NCBI GenBank assembly: GCA_903866275.1
Contig: CAIPMU010000016.1
Span: forward strand, 62,001 to 126,000
DNA from: Vampirovibrio chlorellavorus
GTDB lineage: Bacteria > Cyanobacteriota > Vampirovibrionia > Vampirovibrionales > Vampirovibrionaceae
Direction of reading: 5' to 3'
DNA: 64,000 bases
Positions 61,988 through 64,000 of this stretch are shown here, in pieces. The first letter of the stretch is position 1; each line of letters starts with the position of its first letter. Made by a program: the position numbers and the translations under genes. Under the pieces are notes generated by a model. That model was given only the letters and a program-made list of their open reading frames with translations. It did no database searches and was not told the origin of the DNA.

Positions 61988-62360
61988 AAAAGAGACGGAC
62001 AGACGATCGCGGGCGCGCTGAAACGCGTCTGAGGAAAGTCCGGGCACCGTAGAGCATGTTGCCGGCTAACGCCCGGTGCGGGCGACCGCGAGGACAGTGC
62101 CACAGAAATGTTGACCGCCGATGGCCCCGAAATCTTTTAAGACAAGGAGCACAGGCAAGGGTGCAACGGTGGGGTAAGAGCCCACCGGCAAGGCCGAAAG
62201 ACCTTGGCCAGGTAAACCCCGACAGGTGCAAGGTGTGGAAGCCGTATTCAGTTACAAGGGCTGCTCGTCCGCTTCCCGTATCCCGCTAGAGCCTTTTGGA
62301 GACAAAAGGTCGAGACAGATGATCGTCCAGAACAGAACCCGGCTTACGGCCGTCTCTTTT
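61988..62360 (+). ncRNA. rnpB: RNase P RNA (bacterial class A)
   Basis: The catalytic core is recognisable: GAGGAAAGTCCGGGC (P4 5' side), ACAGAAA...GACCGCC, the GGGTGCAACGGTGGGGTAAGAGCCCACC segment and GAGACAGATGATCGTCC..ACAGAACCCGGCTTA near the 3' end. AAAAGAGACGG at the 5' end pairs perfectly with CCGTCTCTTTT at the 3' end (P1), and the latter runs into Ts that can serve as a terminator. It cleaves 5' leaders from pre-tRNAs. Confidence 0.95.
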
Positions 62361-62470
62361 CGCTGCCGACCGTTGGCACGAATTAGCCGGGCAACCTGAC
62401 CTTGCCCATCGGCTGAAACATTGCGAAAATGGCCATATTGATGAAGACAGGGATAAATGCAGGGTTGGGC

Positions 62471-64000
62471 GTGAAAGCACGATTACAGACCTTCTATTAC
62501 GCGGGCTCGGCCTTTTGCGTGTGCTGGCTGGCGCTGGTGCCCGCGCAACTGGCCGACCCGGATCTTTGGGGACGGCTCTCTGTGGCGGCCTTATGGTTGG
62601 CCCGAGGGCAATTTCCTTATCAGGATGTCTTTTCCTTCACCGCCTATCATCACCCGTGGATTGACCACGAGTGGCTGGCAGGTGTGCTCTTTTACGCCGC
62701 ACTCTGGCTGGGCGGCGAATTCGGCCTGCACATGCTCAAGTACAGCCTGATCCTGAGCCTGTTTTACATGGTTTTTTCCCTGAGTCGCAGGGTGTTGCCC
62801 CGGCAGCCATTGGCCCCGTTGTTACTCTTTTGTGGACTGTTTCTGTTGTTTCCCATCTATGGCGATGCGTTTTATCCCACCGTGCGGGCGCAACTGTTTT
62901 CGCTGCTGGGTTTCGCCTGTTTTGTGCGGCAACTGGAACAAACGCGCCTGAATCAAAACCCCATTGAGCCTCTCAGCCTTCAGCCCCTCTGGGTTCTCCT
63001 GCCGTTGGGGGTACTCTGGGCCAATGCGCACGGCGGCTTTATTTTGGGGCTCATTTTACTGCTGCTTTACGCGCTGGGGGACGCTCTGGAAAGCAAAAAC
63101 ATCCGGGCCGCCCGACCCTATCTCCTCACCGCCGTGGGCATGACCCTGGCTATCGCCATTCTCAATCCCTACGGGCTGGCCTACTGGCCGTTTATCCTGC
63201 ATGCCCTGACCATGCCCCGGCCCTTTATCCCGGAATGGAACCCCCTGCCGCTTTTTTCAGCGGATTACTGGGAAACCAAACTGCTCATGCTGGCATTAGG
63301 CCTCGCACTCGTACTCACCGGCTGGCGACCATTCAAAACGCGGCAGGGGCAAACTGAGCGCCTCACGCCCGCGTTGGTGCTGGTGTTTTTAATCGGGCTA
63401 GCCCTCAAGGGAATACGCTTCAAGGCCTTTCTGGGGCTGGGCGCCCTGTTGTATCTGCCCAGCCTCCTGCAAGGCTGGCTCCAACCAGATTTTCCCAAGC
63501 CAGAAAACCAGTCATCCCCGCCCGATCGAATCTCCCGCTTACCGGGAGTCATTGGGGTGAGCGCCCTGCTGGTTTTGTTTACCTGCTACAACCCCTACTT
63601 CTTAGCCCGCACCGTCGTGCAGGATGGCCCGTTCGCTCAAACCCGGGGGCTGATTCCCTTTCCGCTGGCAGCCGTCCGCTATCTTCAGAAATCCCCCTAC
63701 CGGGGCAAGCTGATCAACCCGTTCACCTGGGGAGAGTTTCTGGCATGGGAGCTTTATCCCCGTTTTCAAATTGCCTGGGATGGCCGCTATGAAGAGGTTT
63801 ATACCAACGCCGAATTCACCCCCCTCACTGAGCTGTATGCTTTGCCGCATACCCACAACCCCGAGCACTTTCGGGCGCTGTTAAATCAAACCGGCGGCGA
63901 TTTCCTGTTGATTGAAGTCATCTCGCCCAATCAGTCCCTCATAACGAAATATCCCGATTGGCAACTGTTGTATCGTGACGACTTCTATTTTCTCTATGGT
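62471..64000 (+). CDS. Large multi-pass membrane protein, partial (right edge)
   Basis: Open to the window edge (510 codons, no stop), so absent from the ORF track. Ten or so hydrophobic segments. Early DPDLWGRLSVAALWLARG, FPYQDVFSFTAYHHPWIDHEWLAG and later NPYGLAYWPFILHAL, GVLWANAHGGFILG match a widespread family of predicted polyisoprenyl-linked-sugar or mannosyltransferase-like membrane proteins (GT-C type). The acidic DP and HEWL phrases are candidate catalytic or metal-binding sites. A soluble C-terminal domain begins near residue 400 (FAQTRGLIPFPLAAVRYLQKSP). I start at GTG 62471 with AGGG six bases upstream; ATG 62441 or 62429 are in frame. Confidence 0.7.
   Translation, partial: MKARLQTFYYAGSAFCVCWLALVPAQLADPDLWGRLSVAALWLARGQFPYQDVFSFTAYHHPWIDHEWLAGVLFYAALWLGGEFGLHMLKYSLILSLFYMVFSLSRRVLPRQPLAPLLLFCGLFLLFPIYGDAFYPTVRAQLFSLLGFACFVRQLEQTRLNQNPIEPLSLQPLWVLLPLGVLWANAHGGFILGLILLLLYALGDALESKNIRAARPYLLTAVGMTLAIAILNPYGLAYWPFILHALTMPRPFIPEWNPLPLFSADYWETKLLMLALGLALVLTGWRPFKTRQGQTERLTPALVLVFLIGLALKGIRFKAFLGLGALLYLPSLLQGWLQPDFPKPENQSSPPDRISRLPGVIGVSALLVLFTCYNPYFLARTVVQDGPFAQTRGLIPFPLAAVRYLQKSPYRGKLINPFTWGEFLAWELYPRFQIAWDGRYEEVYTNAEFTPLTELYALPHTHNPEHFRALLNQTGGDFLLIEVISPNQSLITKYPDWQLLYRDDFYFLYG

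Noticed and set aside
1-64000. CRISPR array, tRNA, rRNA, insertion sequence or prophage
   Set aside because: Looked for spaced direct repeats, T-loop GTTCGAATC-type motifs, 16S/23S landmarks, transposases and phage genes; none seen. A tRNAscan or ISfinder run could still find a missed short element.

Overview
The window looks like chromosomal DNA from a flagellated, Gram-negative-type bacterium with moderate GC. The best guess is the non-photosynthetic cyanobacterial sister class Vampirovibrionia/Melainabacteria, perhaps near Vampirovibrio. This is inferred from a RecG with a long N-terminal extension of the kind seen in cyanobacterial RecG, an Rcp1-like response regulator beside a hybrid kinase, type IV prepilins with a GFTLAELL start, and a FliY-type switch protein. 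No rRNA or tRNA gene was seen, so the placement is provisional.

Layout. 0-10 kb: a methyltransferase cut by the left edge, a tryptophan-dioxygenase-family protein, a proline-rich membrane protein, recG, a secreted TPR/beta-propeller protein, a small membrane protein, argS and a small beta-rich protein. 10-13 kb: a signalling block with a NarL-type regulator, an Rcp1-like receiver and a receiver-kinase hybrid without a sensor domain. 13-22 kb: an accessory stretch of poorly known genes, including a decayed class III nucleotidyl cyclase, a secreted alpha/beta hydrolase, a probable DUF2145 protein, a protein made of two ~95-residue repeats, a RelA/SpoT-like protein, an intergenic dyad and a possible riboregulator, and two coupled membrane proteins. 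22-24 kb: a membrane-anchored EEP-family protein and a YdcZ-type transporter.

24-34 kb holds a seven-gene reductive pyrimidine catabolism cluster (mmsA, hydA, ureidopropionase, class III aminotransferase, NCS1 permease, preT, preA), enough on paper to import a pyrimidine and convert uracil to acetyl-CoA, CO2 and ammonia. 34-41 kb: small unknown genes, a glycine-zipper protein and a TetR-controlled RND efflux pair. 41-48 kb: two surface polysaccharide glycosyltransferases, an acetyltransferase, the mtnB-mtnD-mtnC methionine salvage genes, proline dehydrogenase and an acyl-CoA dehydrogenase. 49-54 kb: flagellar motor and switch genes motA, motB, fliL, fliM, fliY. 54-58 kb: a hypothetical gene, fabI, engB and a secreted SH3-like protein. 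58-60.5 kb: a prepilin locus with two prepilins, a C-terminal fragment of a third, and a 13-nt C/G homopolymer placed just after a strong ribosome binding site. 60-64 kb: two unknown genes, the RNase P RNA, and a large membrane protein cut by the right edge.

Strongest leads are the homopolymer contingency locus at the prepilins, the mutually exclusive RNA hairpins before the 19.6 kb membrane pair, the decayed cyclase, and the diverged RelA/SpoT-like protein in the accessory stretch. Domain calls were made by eye from sequence motifs; no database search was run.
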